Source of the DNA: Nostoc favosum CHAB5714
GTDB taxonomy: Bacteria > Cyanobacteriota > Cyanobacteriia > Cyanobacteriales > Nostocaceae
Reading direction: 5' to 3'
DNA: 64,000 nt
NCBI RefSeq assembly: GCF_020829495.1
Contig: NZ_JAIVFQ010000008.1
Location: 62,001-126,000, forward strand
Shown: one piece after another, positions 46,390 through 54,483 of the stretch
Layout: each line of letters starts with the position of its first letter
Numbering within the stretch: position 1 is the stretch's first letter
Translations under genes and position numbers: made by a program
The notes under the pieces: generated by a model
The model's database searches: none
Told to the model about the DNA's origin: nothing
The model's input: the letters and a program-made list of their open reading frames with translations, nothing else

Positions 46390-46610
46390 ATACCAACCAA
46401 GACGATATAACATCCTCTAAAAAGAGTTTACAACTGCCAGAGCCAGATCGGGCTAACATTACAGCTTTATCTCACAATCTGCCTAACACACCTATCATCC
46501 CCGATGTCCTCAAAGAGTTTGTAAATGCGGTGTTAAGTCTCTTTAGCAGAAGACATACTCAGTCTAACGATCAAGCAACGGCAGAACAACAACCAAATCA
46601 AGCAGACTGA
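46386..46610 (+). CDS. Small hydrophilic protein, function unknown
   Basis: 74 residues, rich in N, Q, S, T and P (DDITSSKKSLQLPEPDRAN, then SRRHTQSNDQATAEQQ), with a short apolar helix (VLKEFVNAVLSLF). The start codon overlaps the preceding stop (ATGA), so it is translationally coupled. Probably disordered. It may be a real but fast-evolving protein; no family was recognised. Confidence 0.5.
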   Translation: MNTNQDDITSSKKSLQLPEPDRANITALSHNLPNTPIIPDVLKEFVNAVLSLFSRRHTQSNDQATAEQQPNQAD

Positions 46611-46653
46611 ACGGCTAATTAGCTTTTACTGTCATCAATAATTACTGTTTTAA

Positions 46654-47067
46654 ATGACTCACTACCAAAAATTACTAAAAATTTCCACCACTGGTAAATC
46701 TTTTTACAACATCACTGCAAAAATTGAAGCCACAGTTGCAGAATCGGGAGTTGAAACTGGTCTTTGTACTCTATTTTTACGCCACACTTCAGCCAGTTTA
46801 GTCATCCAAGAAAATGCTGATCCCGATGTCCTTGTGGATTTAGCTAACTTTATGGCAAAACTTGTGCCAGAATCGGGAAAATACATTCACGATGCAGAAG
46901 GCCCCGATGATATGCCGGCACACATTCGTACCGCACTCACCCACACTTCTGAACATATCCCCATCAATCGTGGTCATTTAGTACTGGGAACTTGGCAGGG
47001 AATTTATATTTGGGAACACCGCCAGCACAGTCATTTAAGAGAATTGGTTGTCCATATTTCTGGATAG
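46654..47067 (+). CDS. YjbQ/UPF0047 family protein (secondary thiamine-phosphate synthase enzyme)
   Basis: 137 residues with TLFLRHTSASLVIQENADPDV, HDAEGPDDMPAHIRTALTHTSEHIPI and GTWQGIYIWEHR. The three His-containing motifs form the metal site of the YjbQ fold. The family has weak thiamine-phosphate synthase activity in vitro, and its in-cell role is unclear. It lies 43 bases after the preceding small gene and may extend that operon. Confidence 0.92.
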   Translation: MTHYQKLLKISTTGKSFYNITAKIEATVAESGVETGLCTLFLRHTSASLVIQENADPDVLVDLANFMAKLVPESGKYIHDAEGPDDMPAHIRTALTHTSEHIPINRGHLVLGTWQGIYIWEHRQHSHLRELVVHISG

Positions 47068-47348
47068 GCGATTCTCAAGTTTTATTTATTTAAGGTAGAG
47101 TTCTGTAGAGTTTAAATACTCTAGTTATCCAGCTTACCTTTTGGCTATAATCTCATAAACTCGCGGTAATATACATGAAATAAATTTTGCAGCGATCGCT
47201 TTGTCATGAAAATTAATTTGATACATGCTAAATAATTCATGTCAATTTGTAAATTAAAAAGTAAAGTTTATTTGTGATTATTTAAAACCCTACTTATTTC
47301 GATATAAACTAATATTTATTGTAAGCTGTCTGGGCTATTTCAATTACT
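47068..47348. other. AT-rich intergenic region
   Basis: About 280 bases without a frame. A promoter for the following gene is expected. Nothing specific seen. Confidence 0.35.
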
Positions 47349-48098
47349 ATGAAGCAAGAACTGACACCAACTCATATTTTCCAATTTATTGATGAAATCC
47401 TTGCCCAACAGTCTATTAATCTATTATCACTTAATCCCCAGAAAACATTAATTACCAGTTTTGCAGAATTGGAAAATTTAATTACTGAACAAAACACTGA
47501 TATTGAACTCCTCATAACCCTTCAAGAAACTCTCGAAAGCATAGTCCGTACTCAGTTGCAAAACTTCCCAGAAAACATATTCTGGGATTTTGATTTTCTG
47601 GTAAGTAGTATGCTTAGGCAGGCTTTAGTAGCAGATGAAGGTGCTATAGCTTTTTTAAAATCTTTTGGTAGAAAGATGGTTTCTCTTACAGAAATGTTCG
47701 GAAATAAAACGGAAATGCGCTTCCGTTACGTTCACGATTTTATGTATGGGTTTGAGTGGGCAAGATGGGTACAAAAAGAGCCACAAAAACGCGCATATAT
47801 AGAGCCTTTTAGTCTGGTTTTTTTGGATTATTTGCTCGTCAAAGGGAAAGAACTTTTACAACGGATTAATCACGGTCAGGTTACATCTTATAAACTATGT
47901 GACACAGGCTACCGTAATCCCTTCACTTTTTCTCGTGAACCAGAAGATGAATATCGTCTGTTAACTTGTCTTGCTGAAGAAGAACTTATCCCAGTAGCAG
48001 TGTGGAACTGGAATGCCAGCCCTGTCTGGAACAAACCTTTCCAAGAAATGCGCCAGCAATTAGCATTAAAATTAAATATTCAACCACAGAAACACTGA
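47349..48098 (+). CDS. Conserved cyanobacterial protein of unknown function
   Basis: 249 residues, soluble, no signal peptide. The middle part is well composed (FPENIFWDFDFLVSSMLRQA, EMRFRYVHDFMYGFEWARWV) with many aromatic and acidic residues. The C-terminus has EEELIPVAVWNWNASPVWNKPF. I do not recognise a family. It is followed closely by nif3 on the same strand (about 40 bases). Confidence 0.65.
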   Translation: MKQELTPTHIFQFIDEILAQQSINLLSLNPQKTLITSFAELENLITEQNTDIELLITLQETLESIVRTQLQNFPENIFWDFDFLVSSMLRQALVADEGAIAFLKSFGRKMVSLTEMFGNKTEMRFRYVHDFMYGFEWARWVQKEPQKRAYIEPFSLVFLDYLLVKGKELLQRINHGQVTSYKLCDTGYRNPFTFSREPEDEYRLLTCLAEEELIPVAVWNWNASPVWNKPFQEMRQQLALKLNIQPQKH

Positions 48099-48137
48099 TT
48101 AGCAATTAAAAATTAAAAATTGCTGAATAAAATAATT

Positions 48138-48926
48138 ATGAAAATTGCTGACTTAATTACTTGGTTTGAAGCATGGGCAAATCCCGCTTGGTGTGAAAGC
48201 TGGGATAATTGCGGCTGGCAGATTGAACCAGGAGTGTTGCAGGAGAAAGCACGGGTTTTGGTATGTTTGACACCGACTTTGGCAGTAATGCAGGAAGCGA
48301 TCGCTCTAAATGCTAATCTAATATTTGCCCATCATCCCTTGATTTTTACTCCTCCCAAATCTTTACGTACTGGTGAAGCGATCGCAGAAATGGTACGGTT
48401 GTCTTTTACCCATAATATTGGTGTTTACACTGCCCACACCAATTTTGACCAAGTGCAGGATGGTACTGCTGACGTTTTAGCTCAAATTTTAGAACTCAAA
48501 GAAGTTACTCCAATACAACCTACACAAGCAGGGTTAGGATATGGTCGTATTGGTTTGCTAGAGCCATTTCTAACATTACAGGAATTACTCGCAGCCATTC
48601 AAGGGCGACTTGCTCCCCCTAATTTGATTTTTTCCCCAAGTGCTGATTTACAGCAAACAATTTCACGAGTTGCTGTTTTGGGTGGTTCGGGGGCTAGTTT
48701 CATTTCAGCCGTCGCTAAAACTGGTGCCCAAGCTTATCTGACTTCTGACTGTAAGTTTCATCAGTTTCAAGAAAGCCGCGATCGCAATCTCATTTTAATC
48801 GATGCCGGACATTACGCTACCGAACGTCCGGCTTGCGATCGCTTGGCGCAAAAATTCCAGTCCTTAAACCTAGACTGGGTGCAATTAAGTCAAAAGGATG
48901 AAGATTTCCGCCAGTTTTTTGCTTGA
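48138..48926 (+). CDS. Nif3-like dinuclear metal centre protein
   Basis: 262 residues from the ATG (a TTG six codons earlier is possible). Family blocks include ESWDNCGWQIEP, NLIFAHHPLIFTPPKS with the metal-binding HH, GVYTAHTNFDQVQDG with a further ligand, and LIDAGHYATERPA with the last His-Glu. Nif3/YbgI proteins form toroidal hexamers with two metals per subunit; their role is not settled (GTP cyclohydrolase I type 2-like). Expected length and order. Confidence 0.93.
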   Translation: MKIADLITWFEAWANPAWCESWDNCGWQIEPGVLQEKARVLVCLTPTLAVMQEAIALNANLIFAHHPLIFTPPKSLRTGEAIAEMVRLSFTHNIGVYTAHTNFDQVQDGTADVLAQILELKEVTPIQPTQAGLGYGRIGLLEPFLTLQELLAAIQGRLAPPNLIFSPSADLQQTISRVAVLGGSGASFISAVAKTGAQAYLTSDCKFHQFQESRDRNLILIDAGHYATERPACDRLAQKFQSLNLDWVQLSQKDEDFRQFFA

Positions 48927-49217
48927 TTGCTTATGTTTCACTACATTTTTAAGATACTCGCTTAAAAATTTCCCTATCTTTTAATATTGTTAAATTATGT
49001 GCCCTCTCCGTACCGAGGCTAAAGTTTTTTGTAATATCAATCTCCGTATGTTAATAGATAGATGCACCTAAATATCATATTGTCACCGCTTGTTGTGATC
49101 TAAATCACTAATTAGGTGTAATGATAATCACATGCTATTCATGTTCCATATCAATTAGGATCAGAGGGAAATGTTCCACACTTGACATAGCAATTTGTTT
49201 ACTCTGTCCTAACCAAG
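48927..49217. other. Intergenic region upstream of a small conserved gene
   Basis: Holds a CRP-like palindrome (49094-49109, listed separately) and AT-rich sequence. Apart from that, no frame or repeat. Confidence 0.4.
49094..49109. promoter_or_regulatory. CRP-like (AnCrpA/SYCRP1-type) binding site
   Basis: TGTGATCTAAATCACT fits TGTGA-N6-TCACA with one mismatch in the last position. It lies about 110 bases ahead of the small gene at 49218, a suitable distance for cAMP-dependent activation. Only one site is seen. Confidence 0.5.
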
Positions 49218-49436
49218 ATGATTCGCACACTCGTTGAATCTGCTTTCCAAACTGGATATCTTAGTGTTGAATCTGAAGGATTACTCCATCAAGTGCTAGT
49301 CACTAAATGCTGGAAGGAAGAGGATTTGTCAGCCCTCGCAGCCCTATACGATGCAGTTCGGGCAGGTAAAATTAAAAGAGAAGCGTCCTCGTCGAACGTG
49401 CTTATGGAATTTCCGCTACCGTATAAATCTTGCTGA
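49218..49436 (+). CDS. Small conserved cyanobacterial protein
   Basis: 72 residues, helical: TLVESAFQTGYLSVESEGLLHQVLV, then EEDLSALAALYDAVRAGKIKRE. It belongs to the short proteins with two or three helices often found in Nostocales; function not known. A CRP-like site in its leader suggests cAMP control. No operon partner is obvious. Confidence 0.7.
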   Translation: MIRTLVESAFQTGYLSVESEGLLHQVLVTKCWKEEDLSALAALYDAVRAGKIKREASSSNVLMEFPLPYKSC

Positions 49437-49636
49437 TACTCCAAAATAAGTGGAGGGTAATTTTCTCATGTTTCCCCTCTGCCCCCCATTTCTTTTGCCC
49501 CTGAAGCTTCTGCCCCTACTCCGTTGCCTTTTCCTTAGCTATCATCAGGCAAAAACCTTCAAAACTCAAAATTATTTAGGTGTTGTTGTTGAAAATCATC
49601 AAGGTCAGCAAGAGAATGAGTTAAGATCAGATACAC

Positions 49637-49834
49637 ATGGGTAAAAGTAAAACCAAGTCCCCGGACTTCCCAGCAATGCCAATGATTAAAAGTAGGCAAG
49701 TTAAACAACCGCAATCAACGATTGGTTTGGAGTATTCTTTATTACATAATAGTAACAAGGACTCACCAGCAAATATCAACCTGGTTAGGACAGGTTCCGA
49801 ATTGTTTGACTTCGATGAAGCAGACATTGAGTAA
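49637..49834 (+). CDS. Small hydrophilic protein, hypothetical
   Basis: 65 residues, basic N-half and acidic end (ELFDFDEADIE). The ribosome site is poor (gatcagatacacATG). It could be real but nothing in it is recognisable, and I hold it at low confidence. Confidence 0.35.
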   Translation: MGKSKTKSPDFPAMPMIKSRQVKQPQSTIGLEYSLLHNSNKDSPANINLVRTGSELFDFDEADIE

Positions 49835-50052
49835 AATGAGCCGGAGGGAGATTGAGTTCATTGCTAAAGCAAGCATTGATTTATGACCCTAAATTTCCTA
49901 ATATTTGACAACTACAAGCAAGTCTTGGGATTGGGTGATGAAGCGTACTTGTTCTCAACGGTGAAATTAACCTCTTAAAGGTGTAATGTAATTGGGTATA
50001 ACCCAGATTTTCACAGGTTTAACTACGTTGTTTAAAAAGGCAGAAACAGTAC

Positions 50053-50364
50053 ATGCTACACCGCAAGATTTATCAACTCTGTTGCGATGGGCGCGAGGTA
50101 TGTGTTTTCTTGCGGGACCAGCAACGCTGGATTGAACGCGCCCGCATCATCGACATAGAGGGAGATTTAGTGACCCTACGCTATGAAACAGAAGAAGAGG
50201 ACGAAGTTTGTTCTTGGGAAGAAATGGTTCGCCTCGAGAGCATTGGTGCTGTAACGCAAAAACTAGCTTCAGTACCACGCGGTAATGTGGAGCCTTTGAT
50301 GACTGAAGATTGTCCCGAAGCCGAACGCATCCACAACCGTTACACTGACTCGAATCCAGAATAA
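50053..50364 (+). CDS. Conserved cyanobacterial protein
   Basis: 103 residues with KIYQLCCDGREVCVFLRDQQRWIERARI, then EGDLVTLRYETEEEDEVCSWEEMVRLESIG. This resembles a small SH3-like barrel protein found throughout cyanobacteria (DUF6679 type, from memory). The acidic strand and conserved Cys/Trp are notable. A MITE-like element follows directly. Function unknown. Confidence 0.75.
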   Translation: MLHRKIYQLCCDGREVCVFLRDQQRWIERARIIDIEGDLVTLRYETEEEDEVCSWEEMVRLESIGAVTQKLASVPRGNVEPLMTEDCPEAERIHNRYTDSNPE

Positions 50365-50396
50365 TCAGTCATTAGTTAGTTAGTAGTCATTAGTCA

Positions 50397-50530
50397 TATC
50401 ATCTCCGCCAAGTTACCCATAATAAAAGAACCCCACCCCCAACCCCTCCCCGCTTGCGGGGAGGGGAGCGAAAGCGTAGCTTTTGCGGGGTGGGGTTGGG
50501 GGTATTATGCTTAATTTCCCGGACATCATA
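50397..50530. repeat. MITE-like element, family A relative
   Basis: Ends tatcatctccgcc and ggacatcata are inverted, with a ccccaccccc / gggtggggttggggg hairpin between. It is flanked by gtcattagtcat short repeats. Confidence 0.65.
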
Positions 50531-50674
50531 TCATTAGTGAGCCAGCGCGGTCTTGGGGGTTTCCCTCATGAGCGACTGGCGTTAGCGCAGCGCTAGCGAG
50601 GCACGAGCGTCACCCGTAAGGGTCATTAGTCATTAGTCATTAATTAAAAATGGCAAAGGGCATCGGATTAATGA

Positions 50675-52342
50675 CTATTGGCTATCATTCAAACCTTCAA
50701 AAGCAGGACAGTAACCTTCTAGAGTTACCTTAAAGTTATACAACGGGGAAGCTGGATTCCAACATCGCTGCCCCCTTTGATGTCGGCAAGTACCGCAACA
50801 GTCTACATCTGTCCATGTATAGCGATCGCTATTTTGGTTGAGCAATTCTCGTTGAGACAATCCCCTCAATACTAGTTCTTCGCCTTGCCAACGAGCTTCG
50901 ATCAAACCAGTATCAGCAAACTGCCGCCAACGAGGATCGGTAGTAATCACATCGGCTAGGGTGATTGTGATTACTGTTCCCAACTCTGTCAGTTCGCCTT
51001 CGTAATTAGTTTCTGGTGCTGCGGGTTGTAAAAATGTATCGCCGATAGGCAATTCTACTAAAGTGTTAGCCGCCGGGGAATGTATATGATAGCGGTTTTG
51101 CAACTCCTCTAAGCTAGTCAGGTCTGCCAAGTAGGCAGGAGAACCGTGAATAAAAATGACGTGCTGGGGTCGCAAATTATGAATTAGTTGCGTAGTACCA
51201 GGGCCATCACTATGTTGAGCCAAGAGATAAGTTTCAACAGTGGTGGGTGCTAAATATTCTTTATTAACTTTTATATCAATTTTTTCTGGTAGGAGAATTA
51301 GCCAAGGGCCAGTGTCTAGTTGGCAGTGCTTACCTAAATCATCTGTAGAGTCGGTGAGGACTATACAAGGTGACTTACCCACACTGGGACGATGTTCTGC
51401 TTGTAAACGACGCACGCGGGGACGCACCCGTTCATCCCAAAATAAGGGTTGATGGCGGGCAAAGTTCTGTACAGATGGGGGAAGGTGGGGTAGCAGTTCT
51501 AAGTAGGCATCACACCCAGTAGCGACAGCACCATCTACCCAGATATCTAAATCTCGTCCGGTGAAGTGGTGATGAGAGCGTAAGAGCATTAGTAGTTCTT
51601 GACCCAATCCTAAAGCAGGAGTGGGAAGGATCACAGAACAATGGTCAGCGATCGCGCGATTAATTCTTTCTGCTAGTTGATTTTCTTGGTTGCGGCGGTG
51701 AGGATGACGGGATGTGCCATAACTGCCTTCAATGATTAGCACATCCAAGTCTAATCCTCGCAGTTCCTCCAAGCGCAAACCTTCTACTAACCGGGAGTTT
51801 GACAGGAAAAAATCTCCTGTATACAGTAGCTTATAAGTACGCTGCTTAGTGGTGTAGGTAAGGAGAATTGCCACAGCCCCCGGTAGATGCCCTGCGGGGA
51901 ATAATTCTGCCACCAAACCATCTTGGAATTCCACAGGCGATCGCAACGGCAAGGCATGACAAAATTCGGAAATTTTCTCAGGATCTTGGTCTAGCCAATT
52001 CAACGGCAGTAACTTGCTGGTTACTTCGCTACCATAAATAGGTAACTTTGGAAAAGCTTTATGTAGTGCCAGTAAGCCTCTGGCGTGATCTGGGTGGGCG
52101 TGACTAATCAAAACGAAATCTGCTGGTGAGGGCGAACCAACTCCCCGTACCGACTTAGTAAGCTCCTTCGCCAACGATGAAATATCCTCCAAACCACAAT
52201 CCAATAGGATGCGGTGTGGGCCCATTTTCACCAATAAACACACGCCCTCATCGTAATGCTGGACACTATAGGGGAAACATTCTAATTCAGTACCCCCTTC
52301 CGCAGCATCTACGCGAGAGGATGCCGACAGATTATCCCTCAT
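50675..52342 (-). CDS. Metallo-beta-lactamase/beta-CASP-type protein
   Basis: 555 residues. The metal site is clear: LISHAHPDHARG (HxHxDH), AGHLPGAVAI (His) and LYTGDFF (Asp). A long cap between the two halves fits beta-CASP, the group with RNA-processing nucleases, and FIHGSPAYL supplies the late His. The C-terminal 90 residues contain a Cys-rich end (CCGTCRHQRGQRCWNP...GYCPAF) that may bind zinc or a cluster. Relatives process mRNA 3' ends in other organisms; no RNA partner is visible here. The far N-terminus (about 20 residues) may be too long. Confidence 0.85.
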   Translation of the reverse strand: MRDNLSASSRVDAAEGGTELECFPYSVQHYDEGVCLLVKMGPHRILLDCGLEDISSLAKELTKSVRGVGSPSPADFVLISHAHPDHARGLLALHKAFPKLPIYGSEVTSKLLPLNWLDQDPEKISEFCHALPLRSPVEFQDGLVAELFPAGHLPGAVAILLTYTTKQRTYKLLYTGDFFLSNSRLVEGLRLEELRGLDLDVLIIEGSYGTSRHPHRRNQENQLAERINRAIADHCSVILPTPALGLGQELLMLLRSHHHFTGRDLDIWVDGAVATGCDAYLELLPHLPPSVQNFARHQPLFWDERVRPRVRRLQAEHRPSVGKSPCIVLTDSTDDLGKHCQLDTGPWLILLPEKIDIKVNKEYLAPTTVETYLLAQHSDGPGTTQLIHNLRPQHVIFIHGSPAYLADLTSLEELQNRYHIHSPAANTLVELPIGDTFLQPAAPETNYEGELTELGTVITITLADVITTDPRWRQFADTGLIEARWQGEELVLRGLSQRELLNQNSDRYTWTDVDCCGTCRHQRGQRCWNPASPLYNFKVTLEGYCPAFEGLNDSQ

Positions 52343-52641
52343 GCTCTCCTCCCCTCAAACCTCATCATCATGGACATATCCCAAAAGCCAAAAATTACAC
52401 AAATTTTGGTTTTGTGACTTAGGGGTAAGTTTTATCGTGCGCCCCTACACCCTGAGAATACAGATTTTTGATTGGGGAGGACGCCTTCACTGAACCCGCA
52501 CTGATTCAGAAAGGTGGACTAACGAGAAGCCATCAAACTACTAGCTCAAGGATGCCTCTTGTTTATTTTCCCTTTGCAAGTTCTGAACGCTCTTAACCAA
52601 CTCACCCTACGGGAAGTCGCCCAAGCATTTACAGATTTATC
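52343..52641. other. Intergenic region, part 1
   Basis: About 300 bases upstream of the beta-CASP gene. One 81-residue frame (52177-52422) overlaps the gene and is a shadow. No other signal seen. Confidence 0.35.
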
Positions 52642-52764
52642 TCAATGTGCAGAGCCATTGCCGTGATAGTTATCTGAATCATAGAATCCATTTTTCGTAC
52701 CAAAAAATAAGCACGAAAGCGTAAAGATAACTGTCAATCCAGCTAGAATCAGCTTTACATCCAT
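52642..52764 (-). CDS. Small single-helix membrane protein, possibly NdhP (NDH-1 subunit)
   Basis: 40 residues: one membrane helix (KLILAGLTVIFTLSCLFFG) followed by a hydrophilic tail (TKNGFYDSDNYHGNGSAH). AGGGG lies about ten bases before the ATG. Its length and tail recall the tiny cyanobacterial NDH-1 subunit NdhP, which has one N-terminal helix and a short C-terminal arm and stabilises the complex used in cyclic electron flow. The name is from memory and tentative; the gene itself looks real. Confidence 0.6.
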   Translation of the reverse strand: MDVKLILAGLTVIFTLSCLFFGTKNGFYDSDNYHGNGSAH

Positions 52765-53295
52765 TTTTTTGCTGCCCCTTACTTAAAGACTTTCCTATAT
52801 TAATTTAGTGCTTCCGCAATCAAATGTAATCACTAGAAAATCTTTACTATGCTTATGTGGATTGGGCAATAGGTAAATTTACCGCAATCAGTCAGATTGT
52901 AGAACCTTTCGGTTCACCTGTCCATTGATCTAGATGTAAAGCAATATGACACCAGGAGCAATCCTCTACACCCTCTAAAAATCCTCAGTAGTTAGGATTG
53001 ACCCACTGTTCAAATAAGCTTTTGAGGCTCTTTAGATACAACCTTTAATAATTTACTAAACTTTACTAAAAACGCTCTCTTCATCCAAAATTAGTACAGC
53101 ACGGCGTAAATAAACATACCATTTCAAATGGCGCAAAAGCTTGGAATACAATTATGCGTGACTTTTGACTTTTGACTTTTGACTTTTGACTTCCGCCTTG
53201 CGGTACTAGTCTAAACGCCAAACCCAAGCCGTCACCTTAATATTAAAAACAGGAGCAATTATTTCCCAACCCCTCAATAAAAATACCTGTGTTGT
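52765..53295. other. Intergenic region, part 2
   Basis: About 530 bases before the RDD gene. The MITE at 53092-53209 fills a fifth of it. No credible frame. Promoters for the small membrane protein and the RDD gene must lie here. Confidence 0.35.
53092..53209. repeat. MITE-like element, family G, with heptamer expansion
   Basis: Ends tagtacagcacggcg and cgccttgcggtacta are inverted. The interior has aaataaacataccatttcaa, then about four and a half copies of the heptamer tgacttt. A second, inverted copy at 62892-62988 has the same layout with only about two heptamers. Confidence 0.82.
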
Positions 53296-53853
53296 ATGAG
53301 TATCGAACGACTTCCCCAAAAACACTATCCCAAGGCTGAAATTGGGCGGCGAGGTATGGCATTGGGGCTTGATTTCCTTGGTGTCTGGTTAGTCAGTTCC
53401 CTACTGGGAGGCGGCGATATCGGGATTCAATTTGTGCAAATCCTCGTTTTTGTGATACTTTGGCTGATTTTGCGGGTGCTGGTGGTATACAACAATCAAG
53501 GGCAAAGTTTAGGGCGTTGGGCGTTCGATTTAAAGGTATTGGAAGTTGAAGATGGGGAAGTAGTGGGCAGAGTTCCAGATTTGCTCTCATTGGTGAAGCG
53601 AGAGGCGATCGTCGGCTTGGGTGCCCTTTTAGTGTCAATTGCCCTGAGCAATATTAGAGCCAATCCCACTGCTATACTGCTAGTACTTCCCCTAGCAATT
53701 GATTGTGGGACTGCCTTATCTGATGCCCAGATGCGGCAGGCTTTACACGATCGCTATTGTGGAACTTTCATAGTTTCGTCGCGTCGTGGCTACTCGCTCG
53801 ATATAAAAATTAAAAGATTAGTTGATAATATGCGGCGGAATGTGAGAAGATAG
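53296..53853 (+). CDS. RDD family membrane protein
   Basis: 185 residues. The RDD motif region is RRGMALGLDFLGVWLVS (Arg, Asp), followed by three to four helices; GQSLGRWAFDLKVL is the second conserved block. RDD proteins are thought to be membrane transporters or accessory proteins, and some are Na+/H+ antiporters. Followed 43 bases later by rpmG, on the same strand. Confidence 0.88.
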   Translation: MSIERLPQKHYPKAEIGRRGMALGLDFLGVWLVSSLLGGGDIGIQFVQILVFVILWLILRVLVVYNNQGQSLGRWAFDLKVLEVEDGEVVGRVPDLLSLVKREAIVGLGALLVSIALSNIRANPTAILLVLPLAIDCGTALSDAQMRQALHDRYCGTFIVSSRRGYSLDIKIKRLVDNMRRNVRR

Positions 53854-53896
53854 TCATTTGTGTTAATTCTCTTCAGGCTTCACTGTTTGTAAGATT

Positions 53897-54091
53897 ATGG
53901 CTAAGAGTAAAGGTGCCCGCATTATTGTGACACTAGAGTGTACCGAGTGTCGGACAAATTCAGACAAGCGTTCTGCTGGTGTTTCACGTTATACCAGCAC
54001 CAAGAATCGCCGCAACACCACTAATCGGCTAGAACTGAAAAAGTTCTGCACCCACTGCAACAAACATACCGTTCACAAGGAAATTAAGTAG
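53897..54091 (+). CDS. rpmG: Ribosomal protein bL33
   Basis: 64 residues: [47 protein letters not shown]. Four Cys (C-x2-C and C-x2-C) form the zinc-binding type (C+). It lies 2 bases ahead of rpsR, an order usual in cyanobacteria and plastids. Confidence 0.97.
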   Translation: MAKSKGARIIVTLECTECRTNSDKRSAGVSRYTSTKNRRNTTNRLELKKFCTHCNKHTVHKEIK

Positions 54092-54093
54092 AG

Positions 54094-54309
54094 ATGAGTT
54101 ATTTCCGTCGTCGCCTTTCTCCGATCAAGCCAGGAGAACCAATCGATTATAAAGATGTTGATTTACTGCGTAAGTTTGTCACCGAGCGGGGTAAAATATT
54201 GCCACGTCGGATTACTGGGCTTACATCTCAGCAACAGCGAGAGTTGACATTAGCAATTAAACGTTCGCGGATTGTGGCTTTGTTGCCATTTATCAATGCG
54301 GAAGGCTAA
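54094..54309 (+). CDS. rpsR: Ribosomal protein bS18
   Basis: 71 residues: [58 protein letters not shown]. It binds 16S rRNA with S6 in the platform. Co-transcribed with rpmG, 2 bases after it. A three-unit palindrome repeat follows and may cut transcription before the RNase gene. Confidence 0.97.
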   Translation: MSYFRRRLSPIKPGEPIDYKDVDLLRKFVTERGKILPRRITGLTSQQQRELTLAIKRSRIVALLPFINAEG

Positions 54310-54405
54310 AAAGAGGAGAGACGCGATTAATCGCGTCTGTACAGGAGAGACGTGATTAATCGCGTCTGTACAGGAGAGACGCGATTAATCGCGTCTGTAC
54401 AGGAG
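54310..54405. repeat. Three tandem 29-bp units, each with the palindrome GACGCGATTAATCGCGTC
   Basis: Units of 29 bp (gtacaggagagacgcgatta etc.) start at about 54316, 54345 and 54374; the middle one reads GACGTG at one arm. They lie between rpsR and the RNase II/R gene and form consecutive hairpins in the transcript. Confidence 0.85.
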
Positions 54406-54483
54406 TTAAGAATCAAAACTCCTAACTCCTAACTCCTAACTTAAAACTATTTAAACTGTTCACCAAATTAAAGTGCGAGAGTT

